This document shows positions 24,346-36,527 of a stretch of DNA of 64,000 nt, piece after piece. The notes beneath the pieces were generated by a model. That model did not search any database and had not been told where the DNA came from. It saw only the letters and a list, made by a program, of their open reading frames with translations. A program made the translations under genes and the position numbers. Numbering within the stretch: the stretch's first letter is position 1; every line of letters begins with the position of its first letter. This DNA is from Helianthus annuus (taxonomy: Eukaryota > Streptophyta > Magnoliopsida > Asterales > Asteraceae). The DNA lies in assembly GCF_002127325.2 (NCBI RefSeq), contig NC_035436.2, positions 21,980,883 to 22,044,882 of the forward strand, read 5' to 3'.

Positions 24346-26356
24346 TGTCACACCCCAAAAATCCACATGCGGAGTACAACCGCTTGGAGGCGTGCCTGAC
24401 CAGGATCTTAACCACCAATCACATTGAACATCGTAAGTATATTTAAATAAACTTTCATTTATTAACAATAGTGTACAATATTCCCAGTTTACAGCGGAAG
24501 CATATTCAACTCATTAAGTGTTTATAAAATCACATGTAAGCTCTTAGTCTTGTGTTGCGTTTCCTTGTGTTCCGAACCATGACCACTCCAACTTCCCAGA
24601 CAGCAAGTTCCTTTGACATGCACCTAAAGGCCTGCAAGGCATGTAACAACTAGTCAACAACAATGTTGAGCGAGTTCACAGTTGGGTGTACGTTTTAAGT
24701 GTTTTACGAAAACGTAGTTTATCTTTAGCTGGCTCACTTGCCGTGGGGGTTTCCCATGTAGAAAATATGTTTAACCAGTTTATCTTATTTCCCAAAATGT
24801 ATCCATAGATGGTGGGGGTTTCCCATAGTTAAAAACATGATTAATCCGTTTACTCTGTTTCCCAACCTTTTTGCGATATTTAGTGGGGGCTTCCCATGTT
24901 TGAATGTATTAGACTAGTGGTAACCATAAGTGTTCTTCTTAACCCGAGAACAGTAGTACGTACAAGCTTTACGTAGGTTTTACGTAAGTGTCCTTCTTTA
25001 CGTAGGTTTTACGTAAGTGTCCTTCTTTAACAATCATGGCCGACAACAAGGAGGTGAGGGTTATCCAAATGGCTGCCTTTTCTAATGTACACATGATGAA
25101 AAACTCGGACCTTTTGTGTGTGCTTCACAAAAAGTCAGACCAAGGTGTTTAACACCACAAAAGTCGGACAAGATCATCACAAGGTCGGAGAAGATCATCA
25201 CAAAGTCGGACAAGGCTATAAAATTTGGACCCATGCTTTCCTTTATCAAAAGTTCGGACCCCATGTGTTAAATCAAAGAGTTCGGACCATGTTTACACAA
25301 CACAAAAGTCGGACCTATCTTAACATTCCAAAAAGTCGGACCTCCTTAACATTATGAAAGTAGGACCTCCTTAACATCTTGAAAGTCGGACCCTTATGAT
25401 AAATTCGGACCAAACAACATAAAACTCGGACCTCATTTAAAACTCAGACTATGAATCCCCTTTGAAATTCGGACCTCATACATATTGTCACTAAAAGTCG
25501 GACCCTCATGTATTAATAGAAAAGTCGGACTATAGGGTTTCTTGTAAGATTCGGACTACACTTTACACAATAAAGATTCGGATCATGTCTACACTACAAA
25601 GGTCGGACTAATCATCATTATAAAGTTCGGACAATATAAGCAATCAAAAATCAAACCAACAGTCAATCATGCGAACCAAATGGAACAGTTACGTTTGTAG
25701 AAGACTACGATCAAAACCCTAATCTCATACATTTGCATTTGCAGTAATCTAATCAACAATCAACCATCTCTATCATATCAGGCATCTTAGCATCAGACAA
25801 ATGATTACACAACTAATCATAACCATTTCACAATAATCAGAATTGATTAATAACCACAGAACCATTATATGAAGAACTAGGGTTTTTGCATGAATCAACA
25901 ATCAATGATTAACAACAAATAACCATTAAACAATTACCTTGGATTGATTCTAGATAAAGAGAGGGATCAAGAGTGATGATTGAGAGCTTGTGCCAATGAT
26001 GAAGAAGATGATTGTAGAGAGAGTTGTAGAGAAGGATGTGAAAGCACGTATGATGATTGTGAGATGATTGTGAGGGAGGTTAGGGTTAAGGGTGATTAAA
26101 ATTTCACTAACTACTCTACTCACCCCTTAGTATCATCTTTTACATAAACACCCATCACAATATAATTTACAGTTTCATCACCAAGTTCATGTATTTGTCA
26201 AATCTTTAACACATAACCATGCACAATCACAATACACTTTATTGAACCAAAACGTATAAAGTTACAAAGCAAACCAATTGTGCAAGCAAACAACTAAACA
26301 AACAGTGAACGTGAAATAAATGCGAAAGTGAAATCTCGGAAACTCGAGTTGTCACA
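24346..26356 (-). repeat. LTR 3 of element B, with an internal deletion
   Basis: 2011 bp, about 1 kb shorter than LTR 2. After a duplicated ACGTAGGTTTTACGTAAGTG unit, the sequence jumps near 25029 from the repeat block to ACAATCATGGCC. It skips what corresponds to about 17611-18620 of LTR 2, including the donor-like site. The iterated GTCGGAC units remain (25101-25632). On the minus strand this is the outermost 5' LTR. Its outer edge is GTTGTCACA, followed by the target duplication ACTGA. Confidence 0.92.
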
Positions 26357-28339
26357 ACTGACACTCCTCACGCAAAAGGATAAGCAGTTTGATTGGGGAA
26401 TCAAACAGGAGGAAGCGTTTCAGTTGTTGAAAGACAAGCTCTGCAATGCGCCAATCTTAGCACTACCGGAAGGTACTGACGATTTTGTGGTATATTGTGA
26501 CGCCACGCGTCAAGGATTGGGTTGCGTGTTGATGCAACGCCAGAATGTTATTGCTTACGCATCACGCCAACTGAAGGTACACGAAAGGAATTATACCACA
26601 CATGATTTGGAACTAGGCACAGTGATGTTCGCATTAAAGATCTGGAGACACTACCTATATGGTACAAAATGTACAATTTTTACAGATCATAAAAGTCTGC
26701 AGCACAAATTCGACCAGAAAGAGCTAAACATGAGACAAAGACGTTGGGTCGAGTTGCTGAACGATTACGACTGCGAGATAAAGTACCATCCAGGGAAGGC
26801 GAATCTGGTCGCCGATGCCCTAAGTCGAAAAGAGAGGATCAAGCCCATAAGGGTTAGGGCTTTAGAGATGATTATCCAAACAGATCTTTCCTTGCGCATT
26901 CGTGCCGCGCAGAAAGAAGCACTTAAGGAAAGAAACCTTGAAGAGGAATATCTCTGTGGGATGGAGAAGCAGTTAGTGCCAAACGAGGAAGGAACGTTAT
27001 GTTTTATGAAAAGGATTTGGGTTCCTCTATTTGGTGGTTTGAGAAAAGTTATCTTTGATGAGGCACACAAATCACGGTACTCTATCCATCCAGGAGTGGA
27101 TAAGATGTACCAAGATCTTAAAGATTACTATTGGTGGCGTAGGATGAAAGGCGACGTTGCTGTTTATGTGAGCAAGTGTTTAACATGTGCCAAAGTTAAA
27201 GCTGAATACCAGAAGCCTTCAGGACTTCTGCAACAACCTGAGATTCCCAAGTGGAAATGGGAACAAATTTCAATGGATTTTATTACAAAGTTGCCAAGAA
27301 CGCCAAGAGGTCATGACACTATTTGGGTAATAGTGGACCGGCTAATGAAATCAGCGCACTTTTTACCTATCAGGGAGAAAGATAACACGAGCAAATTAGC
27401 CGAAATTTACATGAGAGAAATTGTTACACGCCATGGAGTGCCTCTCTCAATCATCTCTGATAGAGACGGAAGGTTCATATCAAGGATGTGGCAATCCTTC
27501 CAAGAAGCCTTTGGCTCACAATTGAATCTAAGCACTGCGTTTCACCCACAGACCGACGGACAAAGCGAGCGAATAATACATACGTTGGAAGATATGTTGA
27601 GAGCATGTGTTATGGATTTAGACGGTAGCTGGGATAAATATTTACCATTGGTCGAGATTTCATACAACAACAGCTACCACACCAGTATTGGTGCCGCGCC
27701 ATTTGAAGCTCTATATGGCCGCAAGTGTAGATCACCGCTTTGTTGGTCTGATGCAGGTGATAAACAATTGGTTGGTCCTCATGTGGTCCAAGAAACCACA
27801 GATAAGATCGCACAGATCTGAGATCGAATCAAGGCGGCTCGTGATCGTCAAAAATGTTATGCGGATCGAAGGAGAAAACCTCTAGGTTTGAGCTAGGTGA
27901 TATGGTTTTGTTGAAAGTATCACCCTGGAAGGGTGTGGCACGCTTCAGGAAGCGTGGAAAGTTGAATCCGCGGTATATTGGTCCATTCCAGATTCTAGAA
28001 AGAGTTGGGTTAGTAGCATACAAAGTGGACTTACCTGCCGAACTGAACGGTGCTCAAGATACATTTCATGTATCAAATTTGAAGAAAAGTCCAACTCAAG
28101 ATACTGTTGTTATTCTCACAGATGAGATTCATGTTGATGAGACGCTCCATTTTGTCGAAGAACCGGTTGAGGTTACTGATTGGAAGGTTAACAAAACCCG
28201 CCGGAGCAGTGTCAAGCTCGTCAAGGTTCGTTGGAACGCAAGACATGGTTCAGAATACACCTGGGAGCGTGAGGACCGAATGAAAGAGAAGTACCCCCAC
28301 TTATTTCCCAAGACACCTGCAACTAGAAGCAGAACTTAA
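26357..28339 (+). pseudogene. pol: RNase H, integrase and chromodomain-like end of element A (3' half of pol)
   Basis: Continues the A pol gene at the right-hand ACTGA duplicate. RNase [35 protein letters not shown]. The [15 protein letters not shown] segment leads into integrase: [10 protein letters not shown] with CLTCAKVK (HHCC), [15 protein letters not shown] and GQSERI (catalytic D, D, E). A TGA at 27819-27821 replaces an Arg codon of relatives. Near 27880 the frame shifts to a second one (27854-28339) holding [17 protein letters not shown], the GPFQILERVG block and a chromodomain-like end YTWEREDRMKEKYPHLF. The chromodomain is thought to steer integration to chromatin. Apart from one stop and one frameshift this half is well preserved. 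Confidence 0.92.
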
Positions 28340-28374
28340 AATTTCGGGATGAAATTTTTCTAACGGGGGGAGAA
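28340..28374 (+). other. Polypurine tract and palindrome of element A
   Basis: AAATTTCGGGATGAAATTT (arms AAATTTC/GAAATTT) is followed by GGGGGGAGAA directly before the 3' LTR. The purine run should prime plus-strand synthesis. A has a single copy of this module, whereas B, C and E have it twice. Confidence 0.75.
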
Positions 28375-31300
28375 TGTGACAACCCTCACCAAACCAGGTA
28401 TCCGTACGAATTAATTAATATTAAATTACTACTTAATTACTGTGCTTGGTTTCAATTGTGGATAAACTGCTACTTGAATACCGATACATACACTTACCTG
28501 CATCATACTTTATTAACTGTCACTCTATTACTTACATACAGAACTTTAGTGACAACCATGATGCACAAAAGCACAGTAGCACAATGAACGGATAACCCAT
28601 TAAACATGCTGATATAGCCAGCATTAGGCAGACACTGCCTCTAAGGCCTGTACGTGCCAGGAATAGTGTACTACACTAGTAGAGAGTGTAGGGAAATGAG
28701 GGTTGTAGAACTGCATCACTATGTGATAGTTATAGTGACCGGATGTGCCTAAAACATGATTTAAACACAAATCCTGCACTTTAATATAAAATTCAGCTTT
28801 TTAGCAAACTAGTAAAGTGCAAAAAGATGGGAAAATAATACTAGACACTTTCCAAAGTGTCGGAAATTCTTTGTGTTGCTAAAAATAATATTAACGACAC
28901 TTTAAAGCTTTGTTGAGTACCTTAACGGATCACTATCCAACCAAACAACCGGACTTTACCCGGAACATAGAAATAATGTCAATGACATTGTTTTTCTTTT
29001 TCTGAACCAGTTAGGGTCCCCGAATACCCTAACACCCGCCACAAGACACTACACTCTAGTAACTAACTTAGGGGTCCTACTTAACAACTAATACTTAACA
29101 AATTAGTTACAATCTAGCTATGGAACCCCCCCCCCCCCAACGAAATCGGTTCCCCATAGGGGAACCATCTTACAACAATTGATTATTTTAATCCCCTTTG
29201 TTGATATCTTGACAACACAAAACCCTTTGGATAATTAAGATGAAATTGCCTATAAGTAACAACTTAAGTCCAACATCCATTCACAACACTTAACAAAAAA
29301 ATCAAACTCCTCTCTCTCCCTCACTAGTAGTCTCTGCTGAAGACATAGGCCACACCACCACCAACTTTCGATTTCATTCAAGGTATTCTACTTGCATTCA
29401 AGGGTGAAGGACCACGCATAAGGAAGCTCGATGCACTCGGATTGCCAAGGACCTCTCTACAACGCTTTTAACCACTCGTTTTTCGCCTAGTTTCTTCCCT
29501 AGCCTCGAGCTAGTAGTAAGTGACTCCAAATGCCTTCTTGATCTATTCTAAAGTGGTTAATAAGGGTTTTGTCGGTTAAAAATCACTAACATACAAGATC
29601 ACAAACTAAAAGTCTACTAAAGTGATGAACATGATGGTTAATAGATGAATAATTGTGTAAAACTTGTGAGACTTGTTTAATTATGATTATTTAGTGTTGT
29701 TTTATGCCAGTAGTAGCTCGGATCGTCATCTAACCCGGCTATGTCATGTCCATGGAATATGACCTAGTGTATGTTTAAGTGTGAAAGTGGTTAGATGAAG
29801 AACACTACTACTATTAAACATGAACTTGTGTAAAAACATTTTTTTCTTATGAAATAGAGTTCTAAACTAGTAGATCTAAAGATCTACAAGTGGTATTTTC
29901 GAAAAACCAAGTGTAAGGTGAAATCATATTTTAAAGCTGGATCTTTCATAAACTAAAAGTGATTTTGTGAACACACAAGTGTGTAGACACTTGTGTAACA
30001 AAAAGTTTTAACAAAGAATAATTTTTGTAATTTTTGACTAGAAGATGTACAAATGCATTTTCTGTAAAAACAATATTCTCACGAAATCGATTTTATTTAT
30101 AGAAAGATCTACTAAAAATAATAGAAAGTTACTACGCAATTTTACATAAACCACAAGTTCATGTGTTTTGCGATTTATATCTATTTTGACTAGTTTGATG
30201 TTGAAACATTGTTTATTGATGTTGGGAATATTGTTGAATTGAATTTTTAAAAGAAAATGATACGCTTAATAGCGTGGCCACCTCCAGTTACAGGGGAAAC
30301 TCTGACGAAATTCTTCCAGAAATATAACACTTGGAAATATTCTTTTTTTACAAGTGTTATGAATATATTTTCAACTTGTTTTCCCAATACTTTTCGCCAT
30401 GATTTTTATTACAAAACTTCCAAGTGTCGGAGGTGGGATTTTCACAAAATAAAACTAGATAAATATATATTTAGTATATATTTTCCGTAATAACACTTGT
30501 GAGATTTTTATGATTATTTTGTGAACTATACAAATATTAATTTTAGGGTAAAAATAATATTACTAAATATTCACGGCTCCAAAATAATACTTACACCGGT
30601 AATTATTGTTACCACCCGAACTGTACAACGTAACTTACATATTTTCGGAAAATACTATTGAACACGTATTTTGACAAAAGTATTATTTTGGAAAATTATA
30701 TGGAATAAAATATAATATTTTTGGGAAAAATATTCATATTTTGGAAATAAAGTATTTTGGATAAATGGAATAAAATATATTTTATTAAGTGAGACTTAAT
30801 AATATATTTCGAAGATATACGAAACGCACATGTATTAAAACCCCCATCCTTGGGAAGGAATATATTCACCAAGTAATTGTGGAGTGTAATTACGAAATAG
30901 TTTCCTAACTATTTCCCCAAAGACATTAAACCTTAAACTGAGGCACGGCCGTCCGTCTAATAGAAGTTAGTACGTGTAGGTCGTGGCACAACAGATTTTA
31001 TGAGAGATACTTTCTAGAGACGCACTTCGGTGAGTTCATGTCCCCCTTTTCTCTTAACTGTTTTCAGTTTTCTAAACTGCGGGGGTGAAATACATGTTAC
31101 TATGATTACAAGTACTTTTTACATGGTATGGTTAGCGTAAGGAGGGTTACTACTTAGATCATGTGAGTGTGTAGGCGTGAACTGAAGGCCATTAATCCTT
31201 AGAGTAGGACTGAGGGACAGTAGCGGTAGATCTATCTGGGTGTAGCGAGCCCAGCCCCAGGCCCAACAGAACGGACCTCGGGGTGACTTTGTGCCCAATG

Positions 31301-31830
31301 CAAAATCCGCTAGGTTTGAGTCTTCCTACAACACTTCACACATATCAATGGCCTCGCAAACCATTGGTGATCCCTTTATTTCCTTATTTGCTACATACCA
31401 GGATTTTTATACTTACAAAGGTTTTTACATACTCACTACACATGAACTCGCTCAACATTTTTGTTGATTTTTCCAACTTACATGTATTTCAGGGAACTAA
31501 AGATCTGGCACGGTATGCTATGCTGCGTTAGAGTATGGGATCATCCACGTTTAGGGTTTGCGACTTTTACCTGGACGAGTCACAAGTCTTAAACGGTGTT
31601 TATTTTAAGTTTGTGGTTGTGTCTTTCACACAATGTTTTATGTTATTATGTTGAAATTCCCGTTTCATGTGTCAACGCCTCAAGACAATGTTATGTTACT
31701 TTTATTTTAAAACCTAAATCAATGGATGATCTGCATGGTTTTTACTTTCATATAGCTTTGTTGTGATTAAGCTATGGTATTAAGAGGTCACACCAAATAA
31801 ACCACGCTTCCGCAAAGGCAGGGTGTGACA
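28375..31830 (+). repeat. 3' LTR of element A
   Basis: 3456 bp, matching the 5' LTR with scattered differences and small indels, for example a short gap near 30590 relative to 2920-2950. The TATA-like site at 29251-29258, the C13 run at 29126-29138 and the intron-like pair at 31030-31492 are all kept. It is followed by the target duplicate CCCCG. No gene inside. Confidence 0.93.
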
Positions 31831-32420
31831 CCCCGAGGTACAAAATCTATTGCCCCGGGCGCTCATAAGGTAGATGAGAGCACTTCTTTACAAGCCCAAA
31901 TCGAGGCCCTCTCTTCGAAAATCAAAAGGTTAGAAATGGTAAAAACAGCCTCGGTTATGGCTTGCGATGGGTGTGGTGGGCCACATGAAAAGTGGAGTTG
32001 TATGAAAGAAACGGATAATCAAACGGAAATGGTGAACTACATTGATAGTAGACCTAGACCATCAGGTCCCCCAACGGGTACCTACAAACAAGGACGGCGT
32101 AACCACCCTAACCTTGGTTGGAGAGAACCCGACAATAGTAGTAACCAACAAAACCAGAACCAATGAACAAACTTTCAACAACCAAGAAATGAGTCACAAA
32201 ATTTCTGTCAACAACAACAAGGGGGACGAGAGAGGCTCGAAGATACTATCTCGCGCCTCATCTCCGAAACCGAAAAGAAAAACTCGGATCGATTGTTGGA
32301 ATCGAACTTTAGAAATCAAGAAGCTAGTATTCAAAACACTGAAAAAAAAACTAAATAAACTAGCTGAAAATTTCTCCGAGAGACCATAAGGCGTGTTACC
32401 CAGTAATACCGAGACCAACC
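31831..32420 (+). pseudogene. gag: Athila-like gag, second fragment (element Z)
   Basis: Resumes the Z gag exactly at the CCCCG duplicate. It contains a Gln/Glu-rich helix (LQAQIEALSSKIKRLEM), a CDGCGGPHEKWSC zinc-knuckle-like cluster and an Asn/Gln-rich stretch. A TGA lies at 32164-32166. The frame then continues through a second helical part, and near 32340 shifts to another frame that reads KLNKLAENFSERP and then a stop. It ends at the CAACC target (32416-32420) of element D. The order knuckle, coil, LAENFSERP-like block matches the C-terminal part of Athila gag as I know it. Confidence 0.82.
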
Positions 32421-34213
32421 TGTGACAACCCGTATTCCAGAACTTTTCTTTGTATTTGATTGAAACTTGTGTGAACAACACGTGACTAGTTGACATGTTT
32501 GATTTCAATGGAGTTTTACCTTTTGATATGCTATGTGTTACATGAATGTGTAATGTATGTATGTGTGATAAATTCTGGCCACTAATCACACAAGCCCTTT
32601 GGGCCGCACACCTCCCTCTCTGAGCTAACTCTACTCGACTCGAGACCAAAAATGGGGCAACCCAAGCGAGGGTTCAGCCCACTTCTCTAATCCGATTATA
32701 TGTTCACGCACACACACATCATTGGGGTTTTTACTTCTCATAACTTGCAATCAAGAAAACACACACAAAACCCTAGAACTCTCTCCTTTCCTCTCTTCCT
32801 TGTGCGACGGTAGCCCCTCACCCGAAGCCCACCTATCTCGAGCAAACTAGTCTTCTCGGCTTTCTGGTTAGTGTTAATTCTTGTTAAATGCTTTGTTTTG
32901 ATGTCATGTGGTTATGTGATGAACTAGGGTTTCATGATAGTAAATATGTGTATGAAAATATGATCACAAGTCTAGATTATGTGTTTAAATTCGATATTAA
33001 CATGTGCAGGGGAAACTATTTTGTTGATTGGCTGGAAACATGTGTTAGCAAAACTATTAGAAGGAATTATACGATTGATCCAAGTTGTTTAGGACCGATT
33101 GCATGTATTGGATTGTTGATTTTGAGCATGAACATAGTTAGTTTGACTATCATAACGATCACATGATAATTTATTAAGTTATAGGTTGTATGATGATTAG
33201 GTTTGCATGTTAGTCTTGGAATCCGCTAGTATGAAGATCCGGTTGAATGTTAAAGTGATTGTTCTTGTTTTTGTGATGATTAAGGTAATATGAATGTGCA
33301 TGATTGTTGAATTAAATGTTGATTAATCTGATTTGAAACTGCCAAACTTGTTAGCAATTGTTACGGATATAAATGAGCTGCAAATAAGGAAGTCTGTTAC
33401 ACATCTAGTCTCGACACGGGTTGCGAGTCAAGAACTCACCGTCTCGACTCGAGACCACACCTCACCAGCACAAACAGCATGACTCGAGATCATGGTTGCG
33501 GGTCTTGTTGCGACTCGAGACATGACTTGAGACTGCCTAGTCTCGAGTGATGAATGTATGACCTGAGACCTCCTCAATTGCGACTCGAGAACTCGTAAAC
33601 TACAACTCAAGACCGCACAGTCTCGACTCGAGACCATATACACGAGCATACTGTTTTCGACTTGCATACTGTACGAGCCCAACTATTTGGGCTGCACATT
33701 TGGGCCTTGTTTATGTGTATGTGACTCTTAATCTCGTATATGTGCATCGTTAATGTTAACTGCCATGGTCAATACTTGTATACAACTTGTTAGAATACGT
33801 GTAGAACATATACGTGTATTACTTGAACCGTAGACCTGACTTGTATGGTAACCATGTTAGGACGTGGTTGACCTCATATAGCTCAAGTGACCTTTTTGTG
33901 TATCTGCCGAGCAAACCAAGGTGAGTTCACACTCTTACCAAGGCATGGGATTCCCGGGGCATAGGAATGGGGTTGAATGATTTCTTGTACTTACATCGTT
34001 ACTAGAATTACGTACCACTGACCTCGTTAGGGAAAGGTCACGTATAGATACTGCTAGACTAGTGATACATGGGGAAGCCCCCACTACTCTTCGCACACAT
34101 GCCTGGAATGGCCGCGATACTATTACTGAACTTCGCAAACATGCCTGGAATGGCCACGATACGGATACTAAACTTCGCATACATGCCTGGAGGGCCGCGA
34201 TACAAATATAACT
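32421..34213 (+). repeat. 5' LTR of element D, left part
   Basis: Starts TGTGACAACCCGTATTCC, matched by the 3' LTR from 61676. It contains an AAAACCCTAGAACTCTCTCC leader-like stretch near 32766-32790, CTCGAGAC units at 33408-33645, a donor-like CAAACCAAG/GTGAGTTCAC (GT at 33921) and CTTCGCA...CATGCCTGGA repeats near 34088-34205. A 92-codon ORF at 32888-33166 recurs in the 3' LTR only because the LTRs are copies. Element C enters after TAACT (34209-34213). Confidence 0.92.
33408..33645 (+). repeat. Iterated CTCGAGAC motif in the LTR of element D
   Basis: About a dozen copies of GACTCGAGAC, GTCTCGAG and close variants in both orientations. The 3' LTR repeats them at about 62662-62910. Confidence 0.8.
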
Positions 34214-35091
34214 TGTGACAACTCGTAATTCCGAACCTACCTTTGTGTAACATTCGTGAACACGACACGACTTTATGAACTTGACTGATTACTTTATGAA
34301 CTTGACTGATTATGTGAATAATATGATTGATGAATACATGATATGTTGTTATGTGGATGTGTGCTATGTATGTATGTGTATAATGAACCAACCGCACAAC
34401 ACACACACTCGAACACACAAAGCCATTGGGCCGTATTGCTTGCACTCGGATCAAAAGGGCAGCCCAAGAGTGGGTCGGCCCATCCCCCTAAATCGATTAA
34501 CACATGAGATGTGGTAACCATCTCATATTTTACAAAAACACACAAGTCACAAAAACCCTAGCTCTCTCTCTCTCTCCCTCTCACGAACTGAAGGCAGCCA
34601 AGCATTTCTCCTTCATCGAAGATCATTATGGTCGGATCAATCCCATCCACTTTTCAATCGGTTAGTGTTTATATGATTGATGATGTTAGGATATGTGTGC
34701 TATGATAATCTTGTATGATAAACTAGGGTTCTTGATAGCATGTTGATTTTGTTGATAATTGATTGTGTTTTGTTAATCGGCTCGCATGAATGTCATATAT
34801 GATTAACCTAAGAATTGATGACCTTGTGATGTTACCGAATAGATAAGCAATCGGCTGTGATGTGGTTGAACTCGAATATTATGTGTAAGTTCTAGGGTTA
34901 ATTCAATTAAATGGTGTGGAATGAATTAGTGTTCAGGTCTTGTTCGATTAGGGTTCATGTGATTTGGATATAACAACCTTGTTTTGATCGATGGTAGGTT
35001 GTTTGGATAGAAAGGAAACTGTTAATTGATTGAAACATGGAAACTTTGGTATGATTGTAACCGAATAACATAAAACCCGGATGTGGAACCA

Positions 35092-35472
35092 ATCGCACAA
35101 ACCGGACACGCATGTAATATCACACAAGTTAGGTACAATTGGATAAGCACTGTGTACTACGTCACATTGCATGATCGTACAAGATCTTGTGGATCGCACA
35201 AGACAGTGCCGATCGCACAAGATCTTGGGCCACACACGGATCACTTAAACTATTTCGCTATTGGGCCTTAAGCCCAATCCCAATCACACAACTACCCGGA
35301 TCGCACAACCCAATTCAGTCGCACAAGATCACTAATGGACCGAGCTTACTGTTGTATCGCACAAGTTGAATGGTTTGTTTAACCGTTGGGCCTTCAAGCC
35401 CAAACCTGATCACACAATCCGTCCGGGTCGCACAAGTCAACCTGGTCGTACATGATGTTTAGATCGCACAAG
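35092..35472 (+). repeat. Iterated ATCGCACAAG motif in the LTR of element C
   Basis: About 13 copies of GATCGCACAAG or near variants at irregular spacing. The 3' LTR repeats them at about 41940-42320. Confidence 0.82.
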
Positions 35473-35744
35473 CTTGTTAATTGTTTATCGATTGTTGGGC
35501 CGTATATGTGTGGACTGTTTATCTATTTGGGCCGATCACCATTAGACATATAAATTGCATAAGTTGAATGTGTTGCTTGACTGCTAAATGTTGCCATGAT
35601 CCATTCGTGTTTGTAACGTGTTAACTCTGAGTAACCATACGTGCCTTACTTGAACCGAACCTCACTCGTATGGTAACCCTGTTAGGACATGATTGACTAC
35701 TCTTAACTCAAGTAACTTTGGTATAATCTGCCGAGCAAACCAAG

Positions 35745-36224
35745 GTGAGTTCATTGCATTTTCTCAAGCATGCGTCCCAGTGGTTTGGGACAACTGGTAA
35801 ACATTTGGAAGGGAAACTTTGGGTAAACAACTTAATCGGTTTTGGTTATTGAACATGGGATCTATCATCGGATTGCCTGGAGGGCAATGGGGTAATTAGT
35901 TGATAGCGCTATTAGGTGGGAAACCTCACACCGGGCCGTAAGGACGGGGGTGAACTAATTATCTGGGTTTCACTATGGTTGTTAAGAGGCACACTCCTCG
36001 GTTACGTAAGGGCGTTTTCCTTAGGGTAACTAGCGTGAACAACATAGTGGGTTGCTAAGAGGCACACTCCTCGGTTACGTAAGGGCGTAGTCCCTAGGGT
36101 AACTAGCATGAGCAACATCGTATCGCAACGTTGAATCGCATTAACATACATCTGGTAACACAACACGTTAACAAAACCTTGAACTCACCAGCGTAGTCTG
36201 ACACACTTGTTTGCATGCTTGTAG
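35745..36224 (+). other. Intron-like segment in the LTR of element C
   Basis: CCGAGCAAACCAAG/GTGAGTTCA and GCATGCTTGTAG/GTCGTTA bound 480 bp. The 3' LTR has the same pair at 42593-43072, also 480 bp. The donor is a full plant consensus (AAG/GTGAGT). Confidence 0.5.
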
Positions 36225-36527
36225 GTCGTTAACCTTGGAACATGGACTTGCTATCTGGGAGTGCTGGAGTGGTCATGGATCGAGACTCTTGGATTCACTT
36301 ATAAACAATACATTGATTTGATTATTATTATGAAACGATTGCTAAACGATTACATGCTTCCGCTACACAACTTTTGAGAATTGATATCATGTTGACATCT
36401 TATTTTAGTAATTAATGTCATGACTTATTTAAATATTTATCATGGGTTCAATGTGATTGGTGGCTCAAACTCTGATGCGTAACACGCCTCGCGGGGTTTC
36501 CGCAGGTGGAATTTTGGGGGTGTTACA

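Larger units (their letters stand above)
9548..26356 (-). mobile_element. Element B: triple-LTR Ty3/Gypsy array, minus strand, inserted in A pol
   Basis: The order on the plus map is LTR (9548-12565), internal (12566-16955), LTR (16956-19948), internal (19949-24345), LTR (24346-26356). All are read on the minus strand. One pair of target duplications (ACTGA, 9543-9547 and 26357-26361) bounds the whole array, so it occupies a single insertion site. The two internal regions are almost the same length (4390 and 4397 bp) and look nearly identical, sharing several premature stops. This fits tandem duplication by unequal recombination between LTRs. RT, RNase H and integrase are recognisable; gag and protease are not. 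Confidence 0.92.
718..31830 (+). mobile_element. Element A: Ty3/Gypsy chromovirus (Tekay-type), plus strand, inserted in Z gag
   Basis: A complete LTR retrotransposon, about 14.3 kb once the nested element B is discounted. Order: 5' LTR, primer site, 39-bp leader repeats, acidic extra ORF, gag with a small intron, protease, RT, (element B), RNase H, integrase with C-terminal chromodomain-like segment, polypurine tract, 3' LTR. The target duplication CCCCG lies at 713-717 and 31831-31835. The LTRs are 3469 and 3456 bp and differ by scattered substitutions and small indels. Frames are broken by premature stops and one-base indels, so the copy cannot encode a full polyprotein. The chromodomain-like end and the initiator-Met primer site point to the chromovirus branch; Tekay is my best guess. 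Confidence 0.93.
34214..36527 (+). repeat. 5' LTR of element C
   Basis: Starts TGTGACAACTCG and ends GGGTGTTACA. An AAAACCCTAGCTCTCTC leader-like stretch lies at about 34553-34585. ATCGCACAAG units occupy 35092-35472. A repeated GGCACACTCCTCGGTTACGT block lies near 35990-36120, inside the intron-like segment. No coding region. Confidence 0.94.

Noticed and set aside
32888..33166. 92-codon ORF that recurs at 62143-62421 with little change
   Set aside because: Both copies are in the two LTRs of D, so conservation follows from LTR identity. It shows no domain and sits in an AT-rich leader-like part.
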